From Thalassospiraceae bacterium LMO-JJ14 (GTDB lineage: Bacteria > Pseudomonadota > Alphaproteobacteria > Rhodospirillales > Casp-alpha2), in the NCBI GenBank assembly GCA_021555105.2, contig CP134604.1:3510501-3574500 (forward strand): 64,000 nt of DNA. The letters run 5' to 3'. The position numbers were made by a program, and so were the translations under genes. Positions 25,711-34,094 of the stretch are shown here, piece by piece (position 1 is the stretch's first letter; each line of letters begins with the position of its first letter). The notes below the pieces were generated by a model that was not told the DNA's origin, searched no databases, and saw only the letters and a list, made by a program, of their open reading frames with translations.

Positions 25711-25739
25711 ATTTCAGTCAAATGAAATTTTTTTCATTT
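25711..25739. promoter_or_regulatory. Overlapping ATGAAA palindromes, candidate XRE-cupin operator
   Basis: AAATGAAA (25720-25727) pairs with TTTCATTT (25732-25739), and ATTTCA (25711-25716) pairs with TGAAAT (25723-25728). A further ATGAAAT occurs at 25693. The cluster is 24 to 52 bases upstream of the regulator start and is strikingly AT-rich against the background, consistent with a promoter-operator. Confidence 0.5.
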
Positions 25740-25805
25740 TCGAGATTCCCCTGCTTTTTTGCCGCGCCGATGCATCCAAATGCGGTTGCGCGACGTATCC
25801 CTTGT

Positions 25806-26738
25806 ATGAAACGCCTTGTGCACAAATGCCGCAAAGCCGGCCGGGTCGTCTGCGCCGTCGCGGCGGCAGTCCTTTCCACGGGATGCTCCGGCCTCGATCT
25901 CATCAATGCCGTCACCCCCAGTGACGGCGTTCTGGTGACCCCTGCCCTTGCCTATGGGCCGCACCCGCGCCAGCAGCTCGATCTTTATCGGCCCGAGGGC
26001 ATGTCCGGCCCCCTGCCGGTCATTCTTTTCCTCTACGGCGGAAGCTGGAAGGAAGGCGACCGCGCCGACTACGCCTTCGCCGGGCGCACCCTGGCGCGGG
26101 CCGGTTTTCTGGTCGCCGTCGCCGATTACAGGGTGTATCCGGAAATCGCCTTTCCGGCTTTCGTCACGGATACTGCCAAGGCCGTGCGTTGGCTGTCCGA
26201 ACATGCCGGCGAACATGCAGGCATGACCGATCGCATTCATCTGGTCGGCCATTCCGCCGGTGCGCACATCGCCGCCATGACGGCCCTGGACCGGCGCTTT
26301 CTGGAAGCCGAGGGCGTTCATCATGATATTCTCGGGCGCTGGGTCGGACTGGCCGGGCCGTATGCGTTCTATCCGTCGAAAACAGCCGCCGTCAGCGCCG
26401 TCTTCGAGCACCTCGACGACGAGGATGCGGCGCGCCCGATTACCTTCGTCGATGAAAAATCACCACCGGCGCTTTTACTGCACGGCGCCGACGACAGCAT
26501 CGTGATCCCGCTGCACTCGGAAAAGCTGGCCCGCGCCATGAACGATGCCGGGGTCGATGCCGAGGCGCATTTCTATGACGGGATCGGGCATGTCAAACTG
26601 CTGTTGTCGCTGAGCCCGCCGTTCACGGGCTATGCGTCCAGCCTTGCCGACGCCGCGCGATTTCTGAAAAGCGGCGCGTTCCCCCAGGCCAATCAAACCG
26701 GGCAGGCCGAACAAGGCAGCTACGCCGCCCTTCCCTAA
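25806..26738 (+). CDS. Alpha/beta-hydrolase lipoprotein (esterase/carboxylesterase type)
   Basis: A 310-residue protein. The ATG at 25806 gives a basic N-terminus, a hydrophobic core and a lipobox (VLSTGC, Cys about 25), so it should be an outer- or inner-membrane lipoprotein. The fold is a hormone-sensitive-lipase/arylformamidase-like alpha/beta hydrolase: oxyanion region FLYGGSW, nucleophile elbow GHSAGAH, acid LLHGADDS and His in DGIGHVKLL. Substrate unknown. It is divergent from the XRE-cupin gene and convergent with mmsA, so it forms its own unit. Confidence 0.75.
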   Translation: MKRLVHKCRKAGRVVCAVAAAVLSTGCSGLDLINAVTPSDGVLVTPALAYGPHPRQQLDLYRPEGMSGPLPVILFLYGGSWKEGDRADYAFAGRTLARAGFLVAVADYRVYPEIAFPAFVTDTAKAVRWLSEHAGEHAGMTDRIHLVGHSAGAHIAAMTALDRRFLEAEGVHHDILGRWVGLAGPYAFYPSKTAAVSAVFEHLDDEDAARPITFVDEKSPPALLLHGADDSIVIPLHSEKLARAMNDAGVDAEAHFYDGIGHVKLLLSLSPPFTGYASSLADAARFLKSGAFPQANQTGQAEQGSYAALP

Positions 26739-26754
26739 CCGTCAAGCGTGCGGA

Positions 26755-28260
26755 TCAGACGTCGTGCCCTGACGAGAAGTTGAACACGGCGCCTTCCTTG
26801 ACGCCGCTGGGCCAGCGTGCGGTCACGGTCTTGAGCTTGGTATAGAACCGCACCCCTTCCATACCGTGGATGGAATGGTCGCCGAACAGCGACGCTTTCC
26901 AGCCGCCGAACGAGTGATACGCGACCGGCACCGGGATCGGCACGTTGACGCCGACCATGCCGATGTTGACGTCGCGCACGAAATCGCGCGCCGTGTCGCC
27001 GTCGCGGGTAAACACGGCGGCACCGTTGCCGTATTCGTGATCGATGACGAGCCCCTTGGCTTCTTCATAGGTCTTGGCGCGGACCACCGACAGCACCGGG
27101 CCGAAGATCTCGTCGGTATAGATCGACATATCCTTGGTGACGTTGTCGATCAGGGTGCCGCCGACGAAAAAGCCGTTCTCGTAGCCCTGCAAGCTGATGC
27201 CGCGGCCGTCGACGACGACCTTGGCGCCGTCGGCTTCGCCTTCGGAAATATAACGCTCGATCTTTTCCTTGGACTCTTTGGTGATGACCGGCCCCATTTC
27301 CGCGGCACGGTCGGTGTACGGTCCGATCTTCAGGCCGCGCACGCGCGGCGCCATTTTCTCGACGAAGCTGTTGGCCGCATCTTCGCCCACCGCGACGGCG
27401 ACGGACACCGCCATGCAGCGTTCCCCGGCAGACCCGAACGCGGCGCCGACGGCGGCGTCAACGGCCTGGTCGATGTCGGCGTCGGGCATGATGACCATGT
27501 GGTTCTTGGCGCCGCACAGTGCCTGCACCCGTTTGCCGTTGGCGCAGCCGGTCTCATATATGTAACGGCCGATCGCCGTCGAACCGACGAAGCTGATGGC
27601 GCCGATGGTCGGATCGGTAAGCAGCGTGTCGACCGCTTCCTTGTCGCCGTTGACGACGTTCAGCACACCTTTCGGCAGTCCCGCTTCGATCAGGAGCTGC
27701 GCCAGCAGCATCGGCGCCGACGGATCGCGCTCGCTTGGCTTCAATATGAACGTGTTGCCGCACGCCAGCGCGACCGGGAACATCCACATCGGCACCATGG
27801 CCGGAAAGTTGAACGGCGTGATCCCGGCACAGACACCGACCGGCTGGCGCATGCCGACACTGTCGACACCACCGGCAACGCTGTCGGAATACTCGCCCTT
27901 GAGCAGATGCGGAATACCGCAGACGAACTCGACGACCTCGAGACCGCGGGCGACTTCGCCCTTGGCGTCATCGAACGTCTTGCCGTGCTCTTCGGAAATA
28001 GCCTCGGCGATCGCATCGTGGTTCTGCATCAGAAGATCGCGGTACTTGAACATGACCTGTGCGCGTTTGGCCGGCGGCGTTGCGGCCCAGGCCGGCAGCG
28101 CGGCGGCAGCGCTGGCAATGGCGGTCCTGACCTCGTCGGCGCTGGCCAGCGACACCTGCTTGGTGACTTCACCGGTCGCCGGATTGTTGACGTTGCCGGT
28201 ACGGCCGCTTTTCCCCTCGATGATCCCGCCATCGATGAAATGGTGAATTTGTGCGCTCAT
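26755..28260 (-). CDS. mmsA: Methylmalonate-semialdehyde dehydrogenase (CoA-acylating)
   Basis: A 501-residue aldehyde dehydrogenase of the MmsA type, with the motif ITPFNFPAMVPMWMFP, the nucleophile Cys282 in AGERCMAVS, and the MmsA-typical C-terminal region around PVPVAYHSFGGWK. It converts malonate or methylmalonate semialdehyde to acetyl- or propionyl-CoA with NAD+ and CoA. The start at 28260 gives the usual family length; longer upstream sequence is not conserved-looking. The omega-aminotransferase at 34095-35405 could supply malonate semialdehyde from beta-alanine, making the two genes a likely pathway pair around the ABC importer. Confidence 0.88.
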   Translation of the reverse strand: MSAQIHHFIDGGIIEGKSGRTGNVNNPATGEVTKQVSLASADEVRTAIASAAAALPAWAATPPAKRAQVMFKYRDLLMQNHDAIAEAISEEHGKTFDDAKGEVARGLEVVEFVCGIPHLLKGEYSDSVAGGVDSVGMRQPVGVCAGITPFNFPAMVPMWMFPVALACGNTFILKPSERDPSAPMLLAQLLIEAGLPKGVLNVVNGDKEAVDTLLTDPTIGAISFVGSTAIGRYIYETGCANGKRVQALCGAKNHMVIMPDADIDQAVDAAVGAAFGSAGERCMAVSVAVAVGEDAANSFVEKMAPRVRGLKIGPYTDRAAEMGPVITKESKEKIERYISEGEADGAKVVVDGRGISLQGYENGFFVGGTLIDNVTKDMSIYTDEIFGPVLSVVRAKTYEEAKGLVIDHEYGNGAAVFTRDGDTARDFVRDVNIGMVGVNVPIPVPVAYHSFGGWKASLFGDHSIHGMEGVRFYTKLKTVTARWPSGVKEGAVFNFSSGHDV

Positions 28261-28465
28261 GTTTCCACCCCGTTTATTCGTGATCGGCCTATTGCCTTGC
28301 CGATAGTTAAGGCCCGGCCTGATTAAATGGCAAGCGGTGCAGGGGCGGAAATCCGGGGTTTTCAATGGTTGGTGCCAAGAATTTGGGACGGTTGGCACTA
28401 ACGATGATTTCCGATTCCACATGAAGCTAACGCGTGAGTTGCATTAAACCGTCATGGAAGGGCCG

Positions 28466-28495
28466 TTGACCTCAGAACACATACGGTTTCATAAT
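28466..28495 (+). promoter_or_regulatory. Sigma-70-type promoter for the polyamine-type ABC operon
   Basis: TTGACC (28466-28471) and CATAAT (28490-28495) are separated by 18 bases; each matches consensus at five of six positions. Transcription would start near 28502, giving a leader of about 115 bases. The remainder of the 357-base mmsA/ABC gap (28261-28617) shows no other clear motif. Confidence 0.5.
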
Positions 28496-28617
28496 TTATA
28501 TAAAACCTTGCGGACAAACGCGGGGAAAAGCTCATCAGGGGGCTGCCAATTCAATATCAGATCACAGCAATGTCCCCTGTTACCGTATTACCTACTCAGA
28601 CTCAGGGAGCTACATTA

Positions 28618-29775
28618 ATGACCTCTAAAGTGAAAACCAGCGCTCAGAAAACGGTCGAGGCGGCGAAGGCATTCAACCGCCGCACCGTTCTCAAAGGGAC
28701 GGCAGCAGCCGTTGGCGTTGCCGCCGTTGGGCCGTTCGTGATCCGCGATGCGTTCGCAGCGGGCACCGTCAACGCCATCGTTTGGACCAACTACCTCACC
28801 GAAGACTTCCTCAAGAAGTTCGAAAAAGACACCGGCATCAAGGTCAACGTGACCCCGCTCGGTTCGAACGAGGAACTCCTCAACAAGATGAAAGCCTCGA
28901 AAGGCCGCGGCTTCGACATGATTACGCCGACCCTCAACCGTAAGGGTCAGTGGATCGATCTCGGCCTGCTGCAGCCTTGGGATCTCGGCAAAATCTCGAA
29001 CCTGAAAAACGTTGAGCCGGCCTTCGTCAAAGCCTCCGAAGCATGGACCTGGGGTGGCGGTCAGCATCACCTGCCGCACATCTGGGGCACCGAAGCCATG
29101 TCGTGGCGGACCGACCTGTGGTCGACGGAATACGGCAAACTGTCGCTCGGCGATCTGTGGATTCCGGAAATGAAGGGCAAGGTTCAGGGCCGTCCGCACT
29201 CGATGATGGCCGGCATCGGCCGCTACCTCGAAGGCGCCGGCAAGCTGCCGCCGTTCGTCGATGCCTACAAGGACGAAGACAGCATGCGGAAAATTTGGGA
29301 AGAGATCACCAAATTCGCCGTTGAGCACAAGCCTTGGGTGAAGCAGTTCTGGAACGATCACGACACCCAGAAAACCGGCTTCATGCAGAACGGCGTCGTC
29401 CTCGGCCAGACCTGGGACGGTCCGGCAATCGAGCTGTTCAAGGACGGCAAGCCGGTTCAGTACATGGCCCCGAAAGAAGGCGCGTTTGCCTGGCTCGACG
29501 GTCTGTGCATGCCGGTTGGCGCCAAAAACAAAGCCGAAACCTACGAGCTTATCAATGCCATCTACACCGTCGAAGCCGCCGCGGATTCCGCAATCAAGAC
29601 CGGCTACAACGGGACGGTTAAAGGCTATGCCGACAAGCTCGATGCCAAGTCGAAGGAAGCGTTCAACCTCGCTTACCCGGGCGATGCGCTTTCCAAGCTC
29701 TGGTGGTGGCCGGACGAGCCGGCCTGGTACGCGTCGATCCGCGCCGAGTACCGCGACAAGTTCGTCGCCGCCTGA
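28618..29775 (+). CDS. ABC transporter substrate-binding protein, spermidine/putrescine-like
   Basis: A 385-residue periplasmic protein. The N-terminus carries a twin-arginine-like signal (FNRRTVLKG, then a hydrophobic stretch ending in AFA). The mature part begins with NAIVWTNYLTEDFLKKFEKDTG in fragments typical of the PotD/PotF family (WTNY, FEKDTGIKV). ATG at 28618 has GGGAG upstream and is preferred over 28570. It delivers a cationic or polyamine-like solute to the permease encoded by the next genes. Relatively AT-rich codon choice compared with neighbours suggests high expression. Confidence 0.82.
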   Translation: MTSKVKTSAQKTVEAAKAFNRRTVLKGTAAAVGVAAVGPFVIRDAFAAGTVNAIVWTNYLTEDFLKKFEKDTGIKVNVTPLGSNEELLNKMKASKGRGFDMITPTLNRKGQWIDLGLLQPWDLGKISNLKNVEPAFVKASEAWTWGGGQHHLPHIWGTEAMSWRTDLWSTEYGKLSLGDLWIPEMKGKVQGRPHSMMAGIGRYLEGAGKLPPFVDAYKDEDSMRKIWEEITKFAVEHKPWVKQFWNDHDTQKTGFMQNGVVLGQTWDGPAIELFKDGKPVQYMAPKEGAFAWLDGLCMPVGAKNKAETYELINAIYTVEAAADSAIKTGYNGTVKGYADKLDAKSKEAFNLAYPGDALSKLWWWPDEPAWYASIRAEYRDKFVAA

Positions 29776-29786
29776 CGATCTGCGTT

Positions 29787-29811
29787 GCCGCCCGGCCCTG
29801 CGCCGGGCGGC
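29787..29811 (+). terminator. GC-rich hairpin between binding-protein and ATPase genes
   Basis: GCCGCCCGGC (29787-29796) pairs perfectly with GCCGGGCGGC (29802-29811) around a five-base loop, twelve bases after the binding-protein stop. There is no U-tract, so it probably protects the upstream mRNA or attenuates read-through rather than ending transcription fully. This would give more binding protein than ATPase, the usual stoichiometry in ABC importers. Confidence 0.55.
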
Positions 29812-29908
29812 ACTCGCCGATAACCGCCAAAGGCGGCAAAGACCGTCCGTGACAAAAAAATTGATCGCATTGTGGGAGGACCGAACGACAGGTCCATAAG
29901 GGGGACGG

Positions 29909-31000
29909 ATGAGCAGCGTCGAACTTGATCAGGTTACTATCCGCTTCGGTGATTTCGTCGCCGTCGATAACTGCAACCTGACGATTGAATCAGGTGAATT
30001 CTTCAGCTTCCTCGGCCCGTCGGGCTGCGGCAAGACAACCATTCTCCGCGCCGTTTCGGGCTTCAACGACCCGACCGAAGGCAGTGTACGCATCGGCGGC
30101 AAGGAAATGCGCGGGATCGGCCCGAACAACCGGCCGACCGCTCTGATCTTCCAGAATCTGGCGCTGTTCCCGCTGATGAGCGTTGCCGACAACATCGCCT
30201 TCGGGCTTGAGGTTCGCGGCATCCCTTATAATGAACGCCGCCGCCGCGCCGAAGAACTGCTCAATCTCATTGCCCTGCCGGGTCAGGGCGACAAGATGGT
30301 TTCCGAACTTTCCGGCGGCCAGCGCCAGCGCGTCGCCATTGCCCGCGCCCTGGCCGTGGAGCCGGAAGTACTGCTGCTCGACGAGCCGCTTTCGGCGCTC
30401 GATCTGAAACTGCGCCAGCACATGCGCACCGAGCTGCGCGCCATCCAGCAGCGTGTCGGCATCACCTTCATCTATATCACCCACGATCAGGGCGAGGCGC
30501 TGACCATGTCGGACCGCATCGCCGTGATGAGCGCCGGGATCGTGCAGCAGGTCGGCAACGGCTCGGATATTTACAACAACCCGGCGACGTCTTTCGTCGC
30601 CTCGTTCGTCGGCGAGAACAATGCCTTCCGTGGCACCGTCAGCCGTGCCGAAGGCGGGCATGCCGTGATCGACACGTCGTTCGGGCCGCTCAGGGGCGTC
30701 AACAACCGCGGTCTCAAGGAAGGCGACGATGCGTATCTGTTTATCCGTCCCGAAGTCCTCCGCCCGGCCGGCAACGATGCTTCCGGCGACACGGTGTTCG
30801 AGACCGAGGCGCTTAAAGAGGAATTCGAGGGCAGCTTCCTGCACGTGTTCCTGAAATCCGACAATCCCGACAAGCCGTTCAAGATGGCCATCGTCAACGA
30901 CGCCAACGTGACGCGCCACAGCGCCGGTTCGACCGTCAAGGTCGCGTTCGACGCCGATCGCGCCGTGGCCCTTCCGTTCGGGGAACTTGCCGATGAGTGA
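29909..31000 (+). CDS. ABC transporter ATP-binding protein, PotA-like
   Basis: A 363-residue importer ATPase with Walker A GPSGCGKTT (about 36-44), signature LSGGQRQR, Walker B VLLLDEP, the H-loop ITHDQGEA, and a C-terminal TOBE-type regulatory domain (about 240-363). It energises the polyamine-type importer. A purine-rich AAGGGGGACGG precedes the ATG. Its stop lies inside the start region of the permease gene (ATG at 30993), so translation is coupled. Confidence 0.87.
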   Translation: MSSVELDQVTIRFGDFVAVDNCNLTIESGEFFSFLGPSGCGKTTILRAVSGFNDPTEGSVRIGGKEMRGIGPNNRPTALIFQNLALFPLMSVADNIAFGLEVRGIPYNERRRRAEELLNLIALPGQGDKMVSELSGGQRQRVAIARALAVEPEVLLLDEPLSALDLKLRQHMRTELRAIQQRVGITFIYITHDQGEALTMSDRIAVMSAGIVQQVGNGSDIYNNPATSFVASFVGENNAFRGTVSRAEGGHAVIDTSFGPLRGVNNRGLKEGDDAYLFIRPEVLRPAGNDASGDTVFETEALKEEFEGSFLHVFLKSDNPDKPFKMAIVNDANVTRHSAGSTVKVAFDADRAVALPFGELADE

Positions 31001-32372
31001 CGGCACCGCCACAGCACCGGTGACCCCGGACATCACACTGGCACAGCTGCAGATCACCCCCAGCTTACCAGAGCCGTCACAACCCGCAGCACCGGCACCC
31101 GCACCGGCGCCGAGTTCCGGCGGCGGGCTGGGGATCTCGCCATCGCTGCCGGGCGCAGGCTCGTCGGGTATTTCACCGTCGCTGCCGGGGTCGAGCGCAC
31201 CGGCGCCGTCTGCCCCCACGACGCCGATGCCCAGCGGTTCGGGCAGCAACCTCAACATCACCATCACCAATCCGGACAACCTGCCGCAACTGCCGCCCGG
31301 TCAGCATGAACTGAAACTGGTGATCGCCGACCCGGCGAAGCAACAGCCCGTCGACAGCGGCCTCGGCTTTGTCGAGATTTTCATCGCCATCGTCGCCGCC
31401 CTGCTGATTGCGCCGTTCGTACAGCGCGAAGCCGGCAAATGGACGGCGAACGTCAACGCGCTGGCGTTCGTGCAAAAGAACGGCATGGCGATTTCCGCCT
31501 ATCTGCTGATTTTCACCATCGGCTGGATCGTCTTCATGATCATCCTGCCACAGCTTTACATGTTCGACTTCTCGTTCCGTCACAACCTGAACCCGTCCGA
31601 AATCGGCGGCCCGGCGGACACCTACACACTGAAGAACTACAAGTACCTGGTCTTCGGCCGCGAGAGCGATTCCGACATGTTCAACTGGCTGCATCTGGAA
31701 GTCTTCACCAAGACCATTTTCGCCAGCGTCATCGTGACCTTGATCAACTTCGCACTCTGTTATCCGCTGGCGTTCTTCATGGCGCAGATGGTTCGCGGCC
31801 GCAGCCAGCGCCTGCTTTTCCTGTGCCTGTTGCTGCCGTTCTGGGTCAACGAAATCCTGCGTGCCTTTGCCTTCAAGCTGATCTTCGCCGATCTCGGCCT
31901 GATCAATAATCTTCTGGTCGGCCTCGGCATTCTCGATCAGCCGTATGACTTCCTCAGTGCCAACGTCGCGCTGTATACGGGCCTGACATACGCTTATATC
32001 CTGTTGATGATCTTGCCGCTGTATAGCGCCATCGAAAGCCTCGATCCGAACCAGGTCGAGGCGGCCCGGGATATGGGCGCATCGTGGATTGCCATTCACC
32101 GCCGCGTCGTCATGCCGCATGCCAAGCCGGGCATCGCGTCTGGCTGCACCATGGTCTTCATGCTGACCGCCGGCGCCCTGGCGGCACCGAACATTCTCGG
32201 CGGGCCAAGCTCGCTGTGGTTCACGCAGATCATTTACCAGTGGTACAATACCGGCGGCAACTGGCCGCAAGGGTCGGCGTATGCCTTCGTGCTGCTGATT
32301 TCGTGCATCATCTTCGTTCGGATCATGATGCGGGTGTTCAAGGTCGGACTTGGGGATATCGCGAAACGATGA
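30993..32372 (+). CDS. ABC transporter permease (PotB-like) with a proline/serine-rich N-terminal extension
   Basis: A 459-residue protein, about 150 residues longer than a normal PotB. Residues 1-118 are low complexity, rich in Pro, Ser, Ala and Gly. They contain two copies of GISPSLPG (47-54 and 60-67) and a related QITPSLPE (20-27). A first hydrophobic helix (about 125-143) and then the regular permease core follow, with the EAA loop EAARDMGASWIAIHRRVVMP for ATPase docking. ATG at 30993 has GGGGA eight bases upstream and overlaps the ATPase stop, so the extension is translated. The extension would lie before helix one, probably in the cytoplasm or crossing once; its role is unknown. Confidence 0.82.
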   Translation: MSDGTATAPVTPDITLAQLQITPSLPEPSQPAAPAPAPAPSSGGGLGISPSLPGAGSSGISPSLPGSSAPAPSAPTTPMPSGSGSNLNITITNPDNLPQLPPGQHELKLVIADPAKQQPVDSGLGFVEIFIAIVAALLIAPFVQREAGKWTANVNALAFVQKNGMAISAYLLIFTIGWIVFMIILPQLYMFDFSFRHNLNPSEIGGPADTYTLKNYKYLVFGRESDSDMFNWLHLEVFTKTIFASVIVTLINFALCYPLAFFMAQMVRGRSQRLLFLCLLLPFWVNEILRAFAFKLIFADLGLINNLLVGLGILDQPYDFLSANVALYTGLTYAYILLMILPLYSAIESLDPNQVEAARDMGASWIAIHRRVVMPHAKPGIASGCTMVFMLTAGALAAPNILGGPSSLWFTQIIYQWYNTGGNWPQGSAYAFVLLISCIIFVRIMMRVFKVGLGDIAKR

Positions 32373-33277
32373 GTACCAATCAACTCCGCACCTGGGTTGT
32401 CAGAGGGTACATCCTTCTGTTCTTCCTTTATCTTTTCGGCCCCCTGCTGATCATGTCGGCGTCGGCGTTCAACGCGTCGAGCTATCCGACGATCACGCCG
32501 TGGGAAGGCACGACCGTCAAATGGTTCGGCGAACTGGCGGCCAACGACCGGCTGGTCAACGGCTTCTTCAACAGCCTATGGGTCGGCGCCGGTGTGGTTG
32601 CACTATCCGTCCCCACGGCGCTCGCCGGTGCGATCATGCTGATGCAGGTCTCCGAGCGCGTGCGTCCGATCTATTACACCATCGTCGTCTCGCCGGTGCT
32701 GGTGCCGGGCGTCATTATCGGTATTTCGACGGTGATCTTCTGGGAAAGGTTCGGCTCGCTGGTCGGCCTGGATTACGAGACCACCAACAACCCGTTCTTC
32801 CTGACCATCGTCGGTCAGTCGACGTTCATTTCAGCGTATTGCATGCTGGTCTTCATCGCCCGGTTGCAGCGGTTCGACAAAACGCAGGAAGAAGCGGCGC
32901 TGGATCTCGGCGCAACGCACGTGCAGGTGTTCTGGAAAGTCCTGATCCCGTTCCTGCGCCCGGCGATCCTGTCATCCATCGTGCTGGCGTTCCTGACCTC
33001 GTTCGAGAACTACAACACCACCGTCTTCACGATGGTCGCGCGCGGCACCCTGACGACCGAACTGGCCGGTCTGGCGCGGTTCGGGGTCAATCCGTCGATT
33101 TCGGCGCTCGCCGTCGTCATCATGGGCTTTACACTGATCGGCGCGGTCATCTATGAGGTCAAGAAGCGCCGCGAGGAAGCGATTGTCGAAGCCTCGAAAA
33201 GACGCGCCGCCATGAAACGCATGAAAGACACCGAAGCCGCCGCCGAGCAGGTCGCTGTTGCCGCTGCTGCCGGCTAG
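32369..33277 (+). CDS. ABC transporter permease, PotC-like
   Basis: A 302-residue permease with six membrane helices and the EAA loop EEAALDLGATHVQVFWKVLIPFLRP. ATG at 32369 overlaps the previous stop (ATGA). The C-terminal tail is charged and alanine-rich (KRREEAIVEASKRRAAMKRM) and longer than usual. It completes the two-permease core of the polyamine-type importer. Confidence 0.85.
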   Translation: MSTNQLRTWVVRGYILLFFLYLFGPLLIMSASAFNASSYPTITPWEGTTVKWFGELAANDRLVNGFFNSLWVGAGVVALSVPTALAGAIMLMQVSERVRPIYYTIVVSPVLVPGVIIGISTVIFWERFGSLVGLDYETTNNPFFLTIVGQSTFISAYCMLVFIARLQRFDKTQEEAALDLGATHVQVFWKVLIPFLRPAILSSIVLAFLTSFENYNTTVFTMVARGTLTTELAGLARFGVNPSISALAVVIMGFTLIGAVIYEVKKRREEAIVEASKRRAAMKRMKDTEAAAEQVAVAAAAG

Positions 33278-33287
33278 GGAGAACAAG

Positions 33288-33653
33288 ATGCCGTCCACGG
33301 TCCAGAAGATATCCCGCTACGCCGTCCAGGTGCTGAACAAGCGCACCGGCCCGGCGCCGCGCCCGTCGATCATCGTCCGGCTGTATCTGGACGACGGCAA
33401 GATGGTCGGTACCGCGGTTTTCAAGAACTACGGCAATTTGGAAGCCGAGCTGCCGTTCGGGCAGAACGAAAATGAAAACGTCACGGCGTTTTTCGATATC
33501 AGCTTTTACGAGGCCTTTGTCGGCTTGCTTCGGACCGAAGAAGACCTGTACTGGAAAATCCAGTGGACACAGCTCGGCGCGCGCCGGGAAGTCGCGGATG
33601 TGTCCCTCGACACCAAAGAAGAAATCATCGGCGAGTACTTTGCCAAGGGCTGA
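33288..33653 (+). CDS. Conserved-looking hypothetical protein
   Basis: A 121-residue soluble, mixed alpha/beta protein without signal or membrane segment, starting at 33288 behind GGGAGAA, ten bases after the permease gene. A strand-rich middle (PSIIVRLYLDDGKMVGTAVF) and acidic C-terminus are visible. It is not recognised. Position suggests co-transcription with the ABC importer. Confidence 0.6.
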   Translation: MPSTVQKISRYAVQVLNKRTGPAPRPSIIVRLYLDDGKMVGTAVFKNYGNLEAELPFGQNENENVTAFFDISFYEAFVGLLRTEEDLYWKIQWTQLGARREVADVSLDTKEEIIGEYFAKG

Positions 33654-33972
33654 GATCGCCGCATTCTCGGTGCTGCTTCTGTTCGCCGTCCCGGCCGACG
33701 CCGGTCCGGACGATCCCTATTACCGCCTGATGTACGATTACGAGGTCGCGAGTTTCTGCGGCCTCGTCAAATCCCCCGTGCACAGCGCCTACAAGGAAAA
33801 GCGCGCGGATATTGAAGCGTCGTCGGACCTGTCGTTCCAGGAGCTGACGAAGATCCGTATCGGCGCCATGGCCGACGCCGAGCGCGAATACATCAATCGC
33901 GGGCTGGGCGGACACAAGCCCTGGTGCCGTTCGGACGGCGTGGCGGGAGTGCAGCGGATTTTAGCGGAATAA
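33640..33972 (+). CDS. Small secreted hypothetical protein (TTG start)
   Basis: About 110 residues. The frame carries a short hydrophobic stretch (IAAFSVLLLFAVPADAG) that looks like a signal peptide, followed by a compact mature domain with Cys residues in SFCGLV and PWCRSDG that could form a disulfide. No ATG precedes the signal; TTG at 33640 is the best start, overlapping the upstream gene by fourteen bases. Function unknown. Confidence 0.45.
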   Translation: MPRAEIAAFSVLLLFAVPADAGPDDPYYRLMYDYEVASFCGLVKSPVHSAYKEKRADIEASSDLSFQELTKIRIGAMADAEREYINRGLGGHKPWCRSDGVAGVQRILAE

Positions 33973-34082
33973 CCCCCTCACCTGTCCTCTCCCCCACTCC
34001 GTAGGGGAGAGGGACTCTCGCATAAATGCACAGTTCCTCTTATCCCTCTCCCCCTTTCAGGGGGAGAGGTTAGGTGAGGGGG
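33973..34082. repeat. Long imperfect inverted repeat between convergent genes
   Basis: CCCCCTCACC (33973-33982) pairs with GGTGAGGGGG (34073-34082). Inner arms also pair: CCTCTCCCCC with GGGGGAGAGG, and CCCC...GGGGAGAGGG units nested inside. The 110-base element starts immediately after the stop of the rightward gene and ends twelve bases before the stop of the leftward aminotransferase, so it can work as a bidirectional terminator. Such CCCTCTCCC/GGGAGAGGG units are dispersed repeats in many proteobacteria and may be a mobile REP-like family. Confidence 0.7.
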
Positions 34083-34094
34083 TGTTGAACGGTT

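Noticed and set aside
26866-28326. A 486-codon plus-strand frame over mmsA
   Set aside because: Antisense to a well-defined aldehyde dehydrogenase with an intact catalytic Cys; no ribosome site or domain.
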